The position numbers and the translations under genes were made by a program. This document shows, in pieces, positions 6,132 through 12,073 of a stretch of DNA of 12,073 bases. This stretch comes from Deltaproteobacteria bacterium (lineage in GTDB: Bacteria > Desulfobacterota_C > Deferrisomatia > Deferrisomatales > JACRMM01): the NCBI GenBank assembly GCA_016218905.1, contig JACRCS010000991.1:1-12073 (forward strand), written 5' to 3'. The notes beneath the pieces were generated by a model that was not told the origin of the DNA, made no database searches, and saw only the letters and a program-made list of their open reading frames with translations. Positions within the stretch are counted from its first letter, which is position 1. Each line of letters opens with the position of its first letter.

Positions 6132-6220
6132 GTTGTCGGTTTTCAGTTGTCGGTGTTCGGTTGAACCGAAAACCGAAGACCGATAACCGACAACCGGCAA
6201 CCGATAACCGATAACCGACT
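6130..6220. repeat. Inverted heptamer array D (CGGTTNT / ACCGANA)
   Basis: Thirteen heptamers in unbroken phase (91 bp). Five left units follow CGGTTNT (CGGTTGT, CGGTTTT, CAGTTGT, CGGTGTT, CGGTTGA). Eight right units follow ACCGANA, the reverse complement (ACCGAAA, ACCGAAG, ACCGATA, ACCGACA, ACCGGCA, ACCGATA twice, ACCGACT). The centre TTCGGTTGAACCGAA is symmetric about 6163. The array ends two bases before the lolC ATG, so it forms the whole immediate upstream region of that gene. Confidence 0.92.
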
Positions 6221-6222
6221 CC

Positions 6223-7428
6223 ATGCGCTATCCCTCGGAGCTCTGGATTGCCCTGCGCTACCTCCGTCCGGTGCGCGGCCGGGGCTTTCTCACGGCCATT
6301 TCGCTCCTGACCGTCGCGGGGATCGCCCTGGGGGTGACCTCCCTGGTGATCGTCTTCTCGGTGGCCACGGGCTTTCAGGAGACGCTCCGCGCCAAGCTCC
6401 TGGGGGTCCAGGGCCACGCGCTGGTCCAGCCGATGGAGGGGGTGCTCCGGGACCCGGCCGCCATCCGGCGCGCGGTGGAGGCCGTGCCGGGCGTCGTCTC
6501 GGCCGCGCCCTTCGCCACGGGGCAGGTAATGGTCGCCGCCGCCGGCGAGGTCAAGGCTGCCGCGTATCGCGGCGTCGACCTTTCCGGTCCCCGGCCGCTG
6601 GAGCGCTTCGGTCCCGGAGCCGCCGGGGTAGCCCTCTCGGCCCTTCGGGGACGGGAACCGGCAGTCGTGCTGGGGCGGGAGCTCGCGCGCAGCCTGAAGC
6701 TCCGCACCGGCAGCGTGATCCAGCTGATCCTGCCCGTCGGCTCGGTCCCGACGCTCAGGGCGCACCGGGTCGTCGGCGTGATCTCGCTCGGCGAGTACAG
6801 CCTCGACTCGGCGCTGGTCCTCGCGTCGCTGGAGAGCGCGCAGGAGTTCCTGCGCCTCGGACCGGGCGCCAGCGGGCTGGAGGTCCGGGTCCGCGACGCG
6901 GACGAGGCCCCGGCCGTGGCCTCCGAGATCCAACGGCGGCTCGGCGCCGGCTACATCGCCGTCGACTGGACGCGGCTCCACCGCCCCATGTTCGCCGCCT
7001 TCCAGATCCAGAAGTTCGTGCTCCTCGTGATCCTGAGCCTCATCGTGCTGGTGGCCGCCTTCAATGTCGCCTCCACGCTGATCATGTTCGTCCTCGGAAA
7101 GACCGAGGCGATCGGCATCCTGAGGTCCATGGGCGCGAGCGGCCGGTACGTCTGGCGCATCTTCGCGGCGTGCGGGCTCCTCATGGGCGGCGTCGGCGCC
7201 GTCGTGGGCCTCGCCCTGGGGGTGGGCGCCTGCGCGATCCTGAGCCGCTACCCCGTGATCCGCCTTCCGAGCGACATCTACCTCTTCGAGTCGCTGCCCG
7301 TGGCGTGGAGGCCCGGGCTCCTCGTCCTGATCGGGGTCGCCGCGGTCGCGCTGGCGTTCGCGGCGAGCCTCTATCCAGCCTGGCGGGCCTCCAGGCTGGA
7401 CCCGCTCCAGGTCCTCCGGGCGGAGTGA
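6223..7428 (+). CDS. lolC: LolC/LolE-type ABC transporter permease (lipoprotein release)
   Basis: A 401-residue inner-membrane permease of the LolC/E (FtsX-like, type VII ABC) family. With the ATPase LolD it passes mature lipoproteins from the inner membrane to LolA. The start PSELWIALRYLR (4-15) is the family's N-terminal amphipathic helix. TM1 is about 22-48, followed by a periplasmic domain (about 50-258) and TM2 at 264-291. KTEAIGILRSMGAS (293-306) is the cytoplasmic coupling helix that contacts the ATPase. TM3 is about 310-342, TM4 about 364-385, and the end YPAWRASRLDPLQVLRAE is diagnostic. No lolD lies beside it; the next gene, 30 bp downstream, is an AOR enzyme. The ATG at 6223 agrees with family length but has no Shine-Dalgarno, because array D fills the upstream region. 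LolC and LolE cannot be told apart here. Confidence 0.9.
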   Translation: MRYPSELWIALRYLRPVRGRGFLTAISLLTVAGIALGVTSLVIVFSVATGFQETLRAKLLGVQGHALVQPMEGVLRDPAAIRRAVEAVPGVVSAAPFATGQVMVAAAGEVKAAAYRGVDLSGPRPLERFGPGAAGVALSALRGREPAVVLGRELARSLKLRTGSVIQLILPVGSVPTLRAHRVVGVISLGEYSLDSALVLASLESAQEFLRLGPGASGLEVRVRDADEAPAVASEIQRRLGAGYIAVDWTRLHRPMFAAFQIQKFVLLVILSLIVLVAAFNVASTLIMFVLGKTEAIGILRSMGASGRYVWRIFAACGLLMGGVGAVVGLALGVGACAILSRYPVIRLPSDIYLFESLPVAWRPGLLVLIGVAAVALAFAASLYPAWRASRLDPLQVLRAE

Positions 7429-7458
7429 GGCAAGAGCCCGGTCCAGGGAGACGAAACC

Positions 7459-9303
7459 ATGCCGAGGAATCGCGAGCAGTTCCTGCGGATCAACCTCGCG
7501 GAGCGCACCGCGAGGGTCGAGCCCGTGCCCGAGGAGGTGACGAGCCTTCTGGTTGGGGGCAGGGGCTACGGGGCCTCCCACCTCCACCGCGAGCTTCCGC
7601 CACACACCGACCCGCTGGGCGAAGGGAACAAGCTCCTTTTCCTCGCCGGTGCCCTCGCCGGAACGGCGGCGCAGGCCTCCTCGCGCTGGATGGTCTGCAC
7701 GAAGAGCCCCCTCACCGGCGCCTTCGCCCGGTCGGTGGGCGGAGCCGATTTCGGCGCCTGGCTACGGTTCGTGGGGTACGCCTTTCTCCTGATCGAGGGG
7801 CGGGCGGAGAGGCCGTGCTACGTCCATCTGACGCCCGAGGGCTGCACCGTCCGGGACGCGACCGAGCTCTGGGGCCGGGACACGGTCGAGACCCAGAAGT
7901 GGCTCCAGGAGCACCACGGAAGCGAGACGAGGGCGGCGTGCATCGGTCCCGCCGGCGAGAAGCTCGTCCGGTACGCGGCCATCGTGAGCGGCAGGAGGAG
8001 CGCGAGCCGCTGTGGCGTCGGGACGGAGATGGGGTCGAAGAACCTGAAGGCCGTAGCGATCACCGCGAAGCGGACGGTGAGACTCCACGATCCGGAGCGG
8101 TTCCTGGAGCTCGCCAAGGAGCAGGCGAACGTCTTCCGCGTCAACGGCCGCTTCCAGCACCACCGGAAGATGGGTACGACCGACACCCAGGACCTCACCA
8201 ACGCCCTCGGGGTCTTCCCGGTGCGCAACTTCCGGCTCGGACAACAGGAGGGCTGCCAGAGAGTCTCCGGGCAGGAGTACCGGCGCCTCCGGACGGGGGA
8301 GTTCGGCTGCTACAACTGCTCCGCCCGCTGCGGGAAGGCGCACGCGGTGACGCAGGGACCCTACGCCGGCGCATCGAGCGAGGGCCCGGAGTACGAGTCC
8401 ATCTGGGCCTTCACAGGCACGATCGACAGCACCAGCATCGAGGCGAGCATCGCCGCCGATCAGCTCTGCGACGAGCTCGGGGTGGATACGATCAGTACCG
8501 GCAACTCGATCGGGTTCGCCTACGAGCTCTACGAGAAGGGCCTCATCGGCCCGGCGGAGACCGACGGGCTGGAGCTCGCCTACGGGAAGCACGAGCCGCT
8601 CCTCCCGCTCATCCGAAAAATCGCCGCGAGGGAGGGCTTCGGCGCCGTGCTCGCGGAGGGCGTGAGGCGGGCGGCGACGCTCCTCGGCCGCGGCGCCGAA
8701 GCGTACGCGATCCACGTCAAGGGGCTGGAGCTTCCGGCCTACGAGCCCCGTGGCGCCAAGTCCCACGGCTTCAACTACGCCACCTCCAACATCGGGGCGA
8801 GCCACTGCTACGGGTATGCCGGCCAGGAGATCTTCGGGGTTCCGATCCCGAGGGCGGTGGACCGCTTCGTCGAGGCGGAGAACGCGGACATCGTCGTCCA
8901 CAACCAGAACGTGGCGGCCATGGTCGAGACCGGGATCGCCTGTACCTTCTCGCGGTCCTGGGGGTGGTTCCCCGAGCTCTTCGCGAAGCTGCTCGTGGCC
9001 GCGACCGGCAGGGAGGAGTTCGGCGACGCCGGGTACCTGCGGCAGGCGGGGGAGCGGATCGTCAACCTGGAGCGCTCTTTCAACGTCCGGGAGGGCTTCG
9101 GGCGGGAAGAGGACCGGCTGCCGGAGAGGATGACGACGGAGCCGCTCCGGACGGCCGACGCCCCGGGCGACGGGCAGGTGGTGCGCGAGATGGAGGAGTT
9201 CCTCGACCGCTACTACCGCCTGCGCGGCTGGACCCCGGACGGCGCTCCGACCCCGGAGCGCCTGGAGGAGCTGGGCCTCACGCGAGTGATGGGCGCGAGC
9301 TGA
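7459..9303 (+). CDS. Aldehyde:ferredoxin oxidoreductase family enzyme (W/Mo-bispterin, [4Fe-4S])
   Basis: A 614-residue cytoplasmic enzyme, the normal AOR length. AORs oxidise aldehydes to acids (some members act on other substrates) using ferredoxin. FLRINLAERTARVEPVPEEV (8-27), LVGGRGYGA (31-39) and TKSPLTGAFARS (81-92) are N-domain landmarks; IGPAGEKLVRYAAI and the GVGTEMGSKNLKAVAI block (186-201) follow. Iron-sulfur ligands are C284, C287 and C291 (CYNCSARC), with C495 as the probable fourth. The first pterin motif is DELGVDT (338-344, D-x-x-G-x-D). The second, usually D-x-x-G-L-C, reads ETGIAC (490-495) and is divergent. GGGAG precedes the ATG by 8 bases. It follows the lolC-type gene by 30 bp, so they are likely co-transcribed. 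No ferredoxin-like or cofactor-synthesis gene is adjacent. Substrate unknown. Confidence 0.9.
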   Translation: MPRNREQFLRINLAERTARVEPVPEEVTSLLVGGRGYGASHLHRELPPHTDPLGEGNKLLFLAGALAGTAAQASSRWMVCTKSPLTGAFARSVGGADFGAWLRFVGYAFLLIEGRAERPCYVHLTPEGCTVRDATELWGRDTVETQKWLQEHHGSETRAACIGPAGEKLVRYAAIVSGRRSASRCGVGTEMGSKNLKAVAITAKRTVRLHDPERFLELAKEQANVFRVNGRFQHHRKMGTTDTQDLTNALGVFPVRNFRLGQQEGCQRVSGQEYRRLRTGEFGCYNCSARCGKAHAVTQGPYAGASSEGPEYESIWAFTGTIDSTSIEASIAADQLCDELGVDTISTGNSIGFAYELYEKGLIGPAETDGLELAYGKHEPLLPLIRKIAAREGFGAVLAEGVRRAATLLGRGAEAYAIHVKGLELPAYEPRGAKSHGFNYATSNIGASHCYGYAGQEIFGVPIPRAVDRFVEAENADIVVHNQNVAAMVETGIACTFSRSWGWFPELFAKLLVAATGREEFGDAGYLRQAGERIVNLERSFNVREGFGREEDRLPERMTTEPLRTADAPGDGQVVREMEEFLDRYYRLRGWTPDGAPTPERLEELGLTRVMGAS

Positions 9304-9316
9304 GGCGCGGAGCGGG

Positions 9317-9399
9317 TCGTTGTCGGTTCTCGGTGTTCGGTTTTCGGTTCTCGGTTTTCGGTCTACTGACAACCGATCACCGATCACCGACAACCCGAG
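9317..9399. repeat. Inverted heptamer array E (CGGTTNT / ACCGANC)
   Basis: The same word family as array D. Seven left heptamers (TCGTTGT, CGGTTCT, CGGTGTT, CGGTTTT, CGGTTCT, CGGTTTT, CGGTCTA) are followed by a 6-base CTGACA, one base short of a unit. Four right heptamers follow (ACCGATC twice, ACCGACA, ACCCGAG). The array starts 14 bases after the AOR stop and ends one base before the stop codon of the convergent beta-barrel gene, filling almost the whole 96-bp gap. As a hairpin on either strand it could act as a two-way terminator. Confidence 0.9.
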
Positions 9400-10638
9400 T
9401 CAGAACGTCGCCTTCAGCCCCGAGGAGACCCGGTGCCGCTCGTATTCGAAGCGGGGGTCGCGGACGTCTTCGTCCTCGAACGTGTAGGAGACCCACGCCT
9501 TCACCCGGTCGGTCAACGGGAACTCCCCGGCCGCTTCCGCTTCCCAGACCTTGTAGGCCTTGTGCCGGGGGGTGAACGCAACGCCGGCGGGGAGCGCTCC
9601 GGCCGCGACTTCCGCAGGCGTCACGTCGAAGATGAACGCCCGCGGGTAGCGGCGGTCCCAGTAGGTCAGGCCCACCCTGAACCGGCGCTCCTCCTTGTCC
9701 GCGTACGTGGTCGTCAAGCGATACTCGTTCCGGGTGTTATCGTCGTAGCCGACGAAGCGGTCGATCCGCTGCCGGCGAGCATACGCCGCCCGGAGCCTCA
9801 AGGCGCTCGAGAGCCGGTGCTCCGCCTGCGCGCGAACCTCGTGGTAGAAGTAGCGCCGCTCCTCTCCGGCCACGAGGTCCCCGTTTCGGTCCCGGGCCGG
9901 GCGTTCGTCGTAGTTTCGAGCGCCGAACGTGTAGCCCAGCCTCACCCCCAGGGAATCGAGGAGCTCGACCTCGTAGGCGGCGCCGACGGTGTAATAGACG
10001 TTGTCGAGCGATGAGACGCCGCCGATCTCCTCGTAGTCGTACCGTGCCGCGCTCGCCCGGAGGTCGAGCTCCGTCCGGGCGGTGAGCGGCGCCTCGAGAT
10101 CGGCCTGGAAGCTCGCCCGCCAGTAGTTGAAGCGGTCGGCCAGGTCGACGCCCGTGGAGGTCTCCTTCTCTCCCGTGTCGGGATCGACGAAGATCTCCCG
10201 GTTGAAAGCCAGGGAAGGGCTGAGCCGGAGCCGGGCCCAGTGTCGGCCCACCTTCTTCAGCCGGTACTGCCCCTCCAGGTCCAGGACGGCCTGGTAGTTG
10301 TCCGCGTTCCGGGTCGGCCGGGAGAGATACTTCTCTCCGCTGAGCCGGAGGTCGAGCAGGTAGCCGGCGCCGCCGACCGCCGCGCCCGTCGCCGCCCTCA
10401 ACGAGACGGGCACGAAGACACCGGGATGCTTCTCCGTCTGGACTTTCCGGCCGAGGATCGGATCGAAATAGGAGGCCGGCGTGAGAAAGGGGTTCGTGTC
10501 GTAGCCGAGACCCGTCTGGACCCTGAGGGACGCCTCCTCCGCCGGGGCACTGGCGGCCAGGCAAGATAAGAGGATCGCCGCGCAGGGAGCCAGGACCCTC
10601 CCGACGCGCCGATGCAAGCCTGCTGCGACCTTATGCAT
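9400..10638 (-). CDS. Outer-membrane beta-barrel protein, function unknown
   Basis: A 412-residue exported protein. The signal peptide is at residues 1-33: basic start, hydrophobic core APCAAILLSCLAA, cleavage after APA. The mature chain has many alternating aromatic/polar strands of 8-12 residues, e.g. ASLRVQTGLGYDTNPF (36-51), LGVRLGYTFGARNY and FRVGLTYWDRRY, with Asp/Gly/Asn-rich turns. It ends in Phe (SSGLKATF), the usual barrel-assembly signal. LLSC could read as a weak lipobox, but the barrel ending argues against a lipoprotein. The YDTNPF motif resembles proteins annotated only as outer-membrane beta-barrels, so no substrate can be assigned. GAGGAG lies 7 bases before the ATG at 10636-10638. 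It is 163 bp downstream of the Gfo/Idh gene on the same strand, with a GC hairpin between. Confidence 0.8.
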   Translation of the reverse strand: MHKVAAGLHRRVGRVLAPCAAILLSCLAASAPAEEASLRVQTGLGYDTNPFLTPASYFDPILGRKVQTEKHPGVFVPVSLRAATGAAVGGAGYLLDLRLSGEKYLSRPTRNADNYQAVLDLEGQYRLKKVGRHWARLRLSPSLAFNREIFVDPDTGEKETSTGVDLADRFNYWRASFQADLEAPLTARTELDLRASAARYDYEEIGGVSSLDNVYYTVGAAYEVELLDSLGVRLGYTFGARNYDERPARDRNGDLVAGEERRYFYHEVRAQAEHRLSSALRLRAAYARRQRIDRFVGYDDNTRNEYRLTTTYADKEERRFRVGLTYWDRRYPRAFIFDVTPAEVAAGALPAGVAFTPRHKAYKVWEAEAAGEFPLTDRVKAWVSYTFEDEDVRDPRFEYERHRVSSGLKATF

Positions 10639-10696
10639 CTCGAGCTCCTCGCCCTCCCCACCGGGGGCGTCTTCGGGGGCGCACCGCGCGCCCGCG

Positions 10697-10716
10697 AGCC
10701 GCTCCGCTGAGCGGCT
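10697..10716. repeat. 8-bp GC stem-loop between Gfo/Idh and beta-barrel genes
   Basis: AGCCGCTC (10697-10704), loop CGCT, GAGCGGCT (10709-10716): a perfect 8-bp stem with a 4-base loop. It lies about 85 bases past the Gfo/Idh stop in the minus direction. It lacks a following T-run, so a role as terminator is only possible. The rest of the gap (10639-10801) shows only the beta-barrel ribosome binding site. Confidence 0.35.
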
Positions 10717-10801
10717 GCGAGCAGTCTGGCACTCCCGGGCTCCTTCGCAAGGCCACCCCGGCCTCCTCCGCCGGCCCTGGCAGGCAGCCGCCGCCGTATC
10801 C

Positions 10802-11800
10802 TCAGCTCCAGCGGTGGCTTCGGATCTCCCTCAAGACGAGCTGGGCCGCGCGAATGGCCAGAACCCCGTGCTCCCCGCAGACGACCGGCTCGGTGCCGGT
10901 GCGCAAGCAGGAGAGGAAGCTCTCGAGCTCCTTGCGGAGCGGCTCCTCTTCCGCGGCGAAGCGGATCTCTTGGATGGAGTAGAAGTCCTCGGGAATGAGC
11001 GCCAGGTCCTCCAGCGTGGGCTCCCGCTCCTTCGAGATCTGGGCGAGCGCCGCCACCAGTTGGGGGCTGGTGCGATAGACCCAGGCCTCCCGCTTCAGCG
11101 TGTCGATCGTGACGTAGCAGTCGTCGGAAAAGACCCGGGTCTTGCGCTTGGCCATGGTCGAAATCCGGCTCGCCGTGAGGTTGGCGACGCAGCCGCTCTC
11201 GAACTCCAGCCGGGCGTTGGCGATGTCCTCCTTGCCGAAGAGAAACGCCGTGCCGACCGCGTCTACCCTCACGAGGGGGCTCTGGGCCAGGTGCAGCACG
11301 AGATCGAGGTCGTGGATCATCAGGTCCATGACGACATCGATGTCGCTCGACCGGAAGCGGAAGGGTGAGAGCCGGTGGACCTCGATGAACCGCGGCTTGC
11401 GGACGTGGCCGAGGATGGCCTCGACGGCAGGGTTGAAGCGCTCCACGTGTCCGACCTGCAGGTGGGCTCCGCGGGCGCGAGCGATGCGGACGAGCTCTTC
11501 CCCCTCTTCGATCGTCCGCGTGAGGGGCTTCTCCACCAGGGCAGGGATCCCGCGCTCCAGGAAGTCCTTGGCGACCTCAAAGTGGTATTGGGTAGGCACG
11601 GCGATGCTGACCCCGTCGACCCCGTCCAGGAGGGTCCGGTAGTCGGTCGAGTGAGGGACTCGGTAACGTGAGGCGACCTCCGCGGCCCGACCGGCGTCGG
11701 AGTCGGCTACGGCGCTTAGCACGCCCAGTTCATGGAAGATGCGGGCATGGTGCTGGCCCAGGTGGCCTACGCCCACCACCGCGACCCTTGGGTTCTGCAT
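10802..11800 (-). CDS. Gfo/Idh/MocA-family oxidoreductase, possibly GnnA-like UDP-sugar dehydrogenase
   Basis: A 332-residue NAD(P)-dependent sugar oxidoreductase. The Rossmann fingerprint is VAVVGVGHLGQHHA (6-19; G10-x-G12-x-x-G15). SIAVPTQYHFEVA (65-77) and ALVEKPL (87-93) follow, with catalytic-type K91 in EKP. GHVERFNP (117-124) and DLMIHDLDLVLHL (159-171) place the usual His at H163. IANARLEFESGCVANLTASR is typical of the subgroup often found between lpxA and lpxB in Gram-negative genomes. GnnA, which oxidises UDP-GlcNAc for amide-linked lipid A, is of this type, but no lpx gene is in the window, so the assignment is inference. I chose the ATG at 11798-11800, at the fingerprint; an ATG at 11935 would add 45 low-complexity residues. 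GGGAG lies 9 bases upstream. It is divergent from the acidic protein gene. Confidence 0.85.
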   Translation of the reverse strand: MQNPRVAVVGVGHLGQHHARIFHELGVLSAVADSDAGRAAEVASRYRVPHSTDYRTLLDGVDGVSIAVPTQYHFEVAKDFLERGIPALVEKPLTRTIEEGEELVRIARARGAHLQVGHVERFNPAVEAILGHVRKPRFIEVHRLSPFRFRSSDIDVVMDLMIHDLDLVLHLAQSPLVRVDAVGTAFLFGKEDIANARLEFESGCVANLTASRISTMAKRKTRVFSDDCYVTIDTLKREAWVYRTSPQLVAALAQISKEREPTLEDLALIPEDFYSIQEIRFAAEEEPLRKELESFLSCLRTGTEPVVCGEHGVLAIRAAQLVLREIRSHRWS

Positions 11801-11902
11801 CGAAGACCACTCCCTCCCAGCGGCGCTTTCCGAGAGACCTCCCTCGTTCCTCGTCGCCCCGCGCGCGCCGCAGCCTAATCCCCGCCAGCCCGGAGCGTCA
11901 AG

Positions 11903-12073
11903 GTGGCCCCAGCCTCGGCCCAAGACGTTGGGCACGTTCCCTGTGCTCCGGCGGCGAAGACCGAGGTGAAGGTCGAGGCTGAGGACGAGGACGAGGACGA
12001 AGACGAGGTCGAGTTCGACGACGACGATGAGGACGAGGACGAGGACGACGAGGAGGAGTTCGACAAAGAGGTG
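11903..12073 (+). CDS. Asp/Glu-rich protein, N-terminal fragment (cut by window edge)
   Basis: The plus-strand frame is open from 11879 to the window end. A GTG at 11903 has GGAG 7 bases upstream and is the best start seen; a second GTG at 11966 is possible. From the first start, 57 codons are visible: about 20 mixed residues (APASAQDVGHVPCAPAAK), then TEVKVEAEDEDEDEDE and a nearly unbroken run of Asp and Glu, ending DKEV. Purine-rich GAGGAC hexamers encode the acidic tract. The frame gives an acidic protein where the opposite frames give poly-Ser or poly-Leu/Val, which favours this strand. Such tracts are intrinsically disordered and can bind basic proteins or metals. The rest of the protein is needed to identify it. 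Confidence 0.45.
   Translation, partial: MAPASAQDVGHVPCAPAAKTEVKVEAEDEDEDEDEVEFDDDDEDEDEDDEEEFDKEV

Noticed and set aside
6079..7605. A 508-codon minus-strand frame opposite lolC
   Set aside because: It is the antisense shadow of a clear permease; the composition is Asp/Glu/Arg/His-rich with no recognisable fold, and it reads through array D.
7762..9393. A 543-codon minus-strand frame opposite AOR
   Set aside because: It starts inside array E and mirrors the AOR gene; there are no family motifs.
2415..9399. CRISPR array or IS element as the source of the repeats
   Set aside because: Units are 7 or 9 bases with no spacers, words differ between loci, and no transposase, target duplication or cas gene is present.
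7170..9575. An 801-codon plus-strand frame over lolC and AOR
   Set aside because: It overlaps two recognised genes in another frame, is Arg/Pro/Gly-rich without domains, and runs into the repeat array.
11875..12066. Minus-strand poly-serine frame at the right edge
   Set aside because: It is the antisense reading of the GAGGAC repeat, and the plus strand gives an acidic protein with a plausible start and RBS.

Overview
The window is GC-rich and densely coded, with short intergenic gaps. It has the codon use and gene content of a free-living Gram-negative bacterium: a LolC/E-type lipoprotein-release permease, a periplasmic multiheme cytochrome c, an outer-membrane beta-barrel, and a Gfo/Idh oxidoreductase of the type often found in lipid A gene clusters. 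Together with GlgE and the many short-word intergenic repeats, this recalls Acidobacteriota or a related deep high-GC phylum. No rRNA or other phylogenetic marker is present, so that placement is tentative. No CRISPR array, tRNA, rRNA, transposase or phage gene was found.

Layout. 1-500 (-): N-terminal quarter of GlgE, cut by the window edge. 655-2095 (+): a HAD phosphatase overlapping a TrmN6-like methyltransferase. 2070-2249 (-): an untracked 59-residue protein with a near-consensus sigma70 promoter. 2554-4232 (-): a YbcJ-like S4 protein, a GNAT acetyltransferase and an ICMT-like membrane methyltransferase. 4374-5615 (-): an exported cytochrome with eight CXXCH sites and one degenerate site. 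5835-6110 (+): a TIGR04076 protein. 6223-9303 (+): a LolC/E permease and an aldehyde:ferredoxin oxidoreductase (AOR) family tungsten/molybdenum enzyme, 30 bp apart. 9400-10638 (-): an outer-membrane beta-barrel. 10802-11800 (-): the Gfo/Idh oxidoreductase. 11903-12073 (+): the start of an Asp/Glu-rich protein.

Functional links are loose. GlgE and the HAD phosphatase are divergent and both plausibly handle sugar phosphates. The cytochrome and AOR suggest low-potential or anaerobic redox capacity, but they are not in one operon. The permease, barrel and Gfo/Idh enzyme belong to envelope biogenesis.

The most unusual signal is in the gaps. Five intergenic regions hold arrays of degenerate 7- or 9-base words kept in strict phase. 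In four of them the word switches to its reverse complement at a centre, giving a long imperfect hairpin. The words differ between sites, but two arrays of the same word family bracket the lolC-AOR pair. Several arrays run right up to stop or start codons.
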